NCBI GenBank assembly: GCA_028701555.1
Contig: JAQVQN010000081.1
Coordinates: 1 to 8,623 of the forward strand
DNA: 8,623 nt
Direction: 5' to 3'
From: Kiritimatiellia bacterium
Lineage (GTDB): Bacteria; Verrucomicrobiota; Kiritimatiellia; RFP12; UBA1067
Below, one piece after another: positions 6,688 through 8,623 of this stretch. A model generated the notes under the pieces. It was not told where the DNA came from. It saw only the letters and a program-made list of their open reading frames with translations, and did not search any database. A program made the translations under genes and the position numbers. Each line of letters opens with the position of its first letter. Within the stretch, counting starts at the first letter, position 1.

Positions 6688-8340
6688 TCACGGCTGGGGC
6701 GTTTCCAGCATCTGGCGGGCGAACATCTGGAAGAGCAGCTCTTGCAGGATTTGCCTGCCGTCGCGGTTGGCGCGCTGCAGGGCGGCGATCTCGTTGGCGG
6801 CGAAGCGCGCCGACACGGTCAGGCCGCGTTGTGGGGAGATGCAGATCCCCAGTGAAGCCCCGTCGCCGCCAACCGGGAAGCGCCTGGCCTGATCGGGCTT
6901 TATGTCAGGCATCATGGTGACGATATGCCTTAAAAGGGCGGAGGCCCTAAAGACGCCGCCAGCCGCTATTTCTTCTGCGGACATGGCAGTGTTTTGCGCT
7001 TGAAGTTTGCGGTGCAGCGGCACGGGCGTGGACGCGAACAGGTCGGACGGCAATTCCTGACTTAACGCTTGAGGCGGGCCGACAACTGTGATCAGGTTGT
7101 CTTTGACCAGTGCGGTCTCCAGCGCGGCGTGTTTAAGAAATAGCGAAAGGATCGTGTTCAGCATGGATGCCGATGAGACAGCGTTCGTGCCGTTTGCTTG
7201 TGCAACGGACGGCAAGGCAATGGAGTAAGTTTCGATCTCGAGGCCGGCGGATTGCCGCGGCGACCCGCGCCGCAGGACGATGCCATCTTCGCGTGGCGCG
7301 GTGTGGAGCTTCTTTATGGTTTGTTTGACCGCTTCCCGGTCCTTGACCGTTTCGATCTGAACAAGGCAGAGTCCCCGGCGCGATTTGGTCGGTGCTAGAT
7401 ACAGCACCCGGTCACCGGAAAAGGCCTGTGGCGGCAACATGGAGCGGGCCGGGTTCAGTAGCGGCAGCTCTGCGCTGCCGCGGTAAGCGTTCCAATGCCG
7501 GTCGGGCCCCGATGCGGTGACGGAGGCGTAGAATGCATTTTCCGGTATTGCGTTCCACAGCGGCCGGTCCGGAAGCAGTCGTAAAGCCGCGATCTTATCC
7601 AAAGGCGTGTCCGGCTTGGGTGTGCCGCGCAGAGTGATGTCCAGTGCCTGTCCGTCTAGAGCGACTTCAATCATAAGGGTCTCGAAATCCTTGAGGAAGC
7701 GGTCGGCGTTGAATATGGTTTCGGAGAACACGGTGTACTTGCCGGACAGGTCCGCCATGCGTTGTGGGTTGACCAAGGCGCGGAAGGTGCCGCTGGAAGA
7801 TTGGGATGGTGCGCCGATGAGGCTGGCGCGGTTCGCCCAGGTCCAGTCGAGGGCTTCGGGTGATCGCGAAGCCAGCAAGTGTTTGCCGGACAGTGCGGCC
7901 GCGACGCGCGGAGCGAGGTTGGTGCTGGATGGGTTTTCGAAGAGGGTGTAATTTTCCAGCGGCGTTGACGAGCCATAGGCTTCGTTGAAAAAGTGTTGTA
8001 CTGTAGCGCCGGTATCAGCCAGCGGTATCAGCGCCACGAGCGCGGGGTTATCGTCCGACAGCGGCAGGGCGGGGTCCACGGTCTGCACGAAGCGCAGGGG
8101 CTCCCGCGACGAGACACCGGAAAAAGAGGGCAGCGCCAGCATTGAGGCAAGCCGTAGTTCGACCGACTCCGGTTTAATCGGCAGCTCGGCACTCCGGCAG
8201 AAGGCGGACATGCCGTAAATCGCGCTCAGATAGTTGTCGGCTTCGACCATAGCCACAAACAGCCGTTCAGCGCGACCGACCGATACGGCGGTTAAACATA
8301 CAAAGGCGGCTAGCGTGAAGCTATTGCTTTTAGTGCACAT
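6688..8340 (-). CDS. Exported protein of unknown function
   Basis: I do not recognise this family. From the chosen ATG at 8340 the protein is about 550 residues. It begins with a signal peptide: a short polar stretch with one Lys, the hydrophobic core FTLAAFVCLTAVSV and a GRA cleavage-like end before ERLF, so it is probably periplasmic or outer-membrane-facing. The frame opens 16 codons earlier at ATG 8388; that start would put a long polar region before the signal core and is less likely, and neither start has a good Shine-Dalgarno. The mature part shows no transmembrane segment, no cysteine-rich or catalytic motif I can name, and no lipobox. It seems to contain two related-looking segments: LVALIPLADTGATVQHFFNEAY, about 134 codons from the mature start region, and GLCLVQIETVKDREAVKQTIKKL further on. 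The layout resembles the uncharacterised exported DUF3352-like proteins, but only loosely. Its stop faces the endonuclease gene across 84 nt; upstream on the same strand is an ABC permease gene 86 nt beyond the longer start. Confidence 0.8.
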   Translation of the reverse strand: MCTKSNSFTLAAFVCLTAVSVGRAERLFVAMVEADNYLSAIYGMSAFCRSAELPIKPESVELRLASMLALPSFSGVSSREPLRFVQTVDPALPLSDDNPALVALIPLADTGATVQHFFNEAYGSSTPLENYTLFENPSSTNLAPRVAAALSGKHLLASRSPEALDWTWANRASLIGAPSQSSSGTFRALVNPQRMADLSGKYTVFSETIFNADRFLKDFETLMIEVALDGQALDITLRGTPKPDTPLDKIAALRLLPDRPLWNAIPENAFYASVTASGPDRHWNAYRGSAELPLLNPARSMLPPQAFSGDRVLYLAPTKSRRGLCLVQIETVKDREAVKQTIKKLHTAPREDGIVLRRGSPRQSAGLEIETYSIALPSVAQANGTNAVSSASMLNTILSLFLKHAALETALVKDNLITVVGPPQALSQELPSDLFASTPVPLHRKLQAQNTAMSAEEIAAGGVFRASALLRHIVTMMPDIKPDQARRFPVGGDGASLGICISPQRGLTVSARFAANEIAALQRANRDGRQILQELLFQMFARQMLETPQP

Positions 8341-8413
8341 AAAAGTTTTGAGAAGGGTAGCACATGAAAAACGCTGTTGACAATTCATTATGTGTTTCTT
8401 TTGGGCTTCGGGA

Positions 8414-8441
8414 TTTTTAAGATAGTCAGCTTAGTTGTGAA
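8414..8441 (-). promoter_or_regulatory. Weak candidate promoter for the exported-protein gene
   Basis: Reading the - strand, TTCACA (8441-8436, 5 of 6 to the -35 consensus) is followed after 16 nt by TAAAAA (8419-8414, 4 of 6 to the -10). Transcription would begin near 8407, giving a leader of about 20 or 67 nt depending on the start used. The match is modest and in AT-rich sequence, so it could be chance. Confidence 0.25.
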
Positions 8442-8448
8442 CCTGACT
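8424..8448 (-). terminator. Weak hairpin downstream of the ABC permease gene
   Basis: AGTCAG and CTGACT (6 bp, 13-nt loop) lie about 26 nt after the permease stop on the - strand, and the downstream sequence is AT-rich (ATCTTAAAAAT). It could be a weak terminator of the permease transcript, but it overlaps the candidate promoter above, and only one of these readings may be right. Confidence 0.2.
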
Positions 8449-8474
8449 TAGTCGATTGCGCATTTTTCCGTACA

Positions 8475-8623
8475 TCAGGGCATACGCTTGCCGAGCAGGA
8501 AGAGGAAAGCTGGTCCGCCGATAACGGCGGTGATGATGCCCACGGGGATTTCGGTGGGCGCGATCACGGTGCGCGCGATGCCGTCGCAGAGAACCAGCAC
8601 GGCCCCGCCCAGCAGAAACGAGC
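8475..8623 (-). CDS. FecCD/BtuC-family ABC transporter permease, C-terminal end (partial)
   Basis: Only the last 48 codons are in the window; the gene continues past position 8623. The translated tail reads LCDGIARTVIAP then TEIPVGIITAVIGGPAFLFLLG, ending KRMP and TGA. This is the characteristic C-terminus of BtuC/FecCD permeases (the D-x-x-A-R-x-x-x-x-P-x-E-[IL]-P-V-G-[IV] block followed by the final helix and a short basic tail). These inner-membrane proteins form the channel of importers for siderophores, heme, cobalamin or other metal chelates, working with a periplasmic binding protein and an ATPase. The substrate cannot be judged from this fragment. The partner ATPase and binding protein are not visible in the window. 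Confidence 0.87.
   Translation of the reverse strand, partial: SFLLGGAVLVLCDGIARTVIAPTEIPVGIITAVIGGPAFLFLLGKRMP

Noticed and set aside
8377..8382. TTGACA on the + strand near 8377
   Set aside because: No -10 match at suitable spacing and no + strand gene downstream; it lies at the 5' end of the - strand gene.
1..8623. CRISPR arrays, tRNA or rRNA genes, transposases, integrases, toxin-antitoxin pairs, C-regulator gene
   Set aside because: I looked for regular repeats, cloverleaf-like segments and small open frames around the R-M cassette and saw none that could be supported.

Overview
The window looks like a Gram-negative chromosome, because it carries a lipid A kinase next to peptidoglycan precursor genes. 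Several sequence habits recall, from memory, the Verrucomicrobiota/Kiritimatiellota/Lentisphaerota (PVC) side of the tree: DDGFQY and GDEPYMLA in LpxK, and the wording of the MurJ N-terminus. That placement is a moderate-confidence inference. The hand-sampled lines of the flanking genes are mostly GC-rich (often 60-68%). The sampled lines of the restriction-modification genes are 53-57%.

Left part (40-3949, + strand): a tight cell-envelope operon, lpxK - murJ - murG. lpxK and murJ are 6 nt apart, and murJ overlaps murG by 8 nt. LpxK completes the lipid IVA phosphorylation step, MurG makes lipid II and MurJ flips lipid II across the inner membrane. The operon therefore couples outer-membrane and cell-wall precursor supply. 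A strong hairpin lies just after murG.

Middle part (about 4028-6603, + strand): a compact Type II restriction-modification module of the BsuBI/PstI family. It has a gamma-class N6-adenine methyltransferase followed, with an ATGA stop/start overlap, by a BsuBI/PstI-type endonuclease. The likely target is CTGCAG. The module appears intact, has its own candidate promoter, and no control (C) gene is visible. It sits between envelope genes and unrelated genes, which suggests a horizontally acquired cassette.

Right part (6688-8623, - strand): a large exported protein of unknown function (about 550 residues, signal peptide, no recognised catalytic motif), converging on the endonuclease gene. Then comes the C-terminal end of a FecCD/BtuC-type ABC transporter permease (metal-chelate, heme or cobalamin uptake), cut by the window edge. 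The short spacers hold inverted repeats that could be weak terminators.

I did not find a convincing wholly new system. The points most worth a second look are the R-M cassette with its near-leaderless methylase start, and the uncharacterised exported protein.
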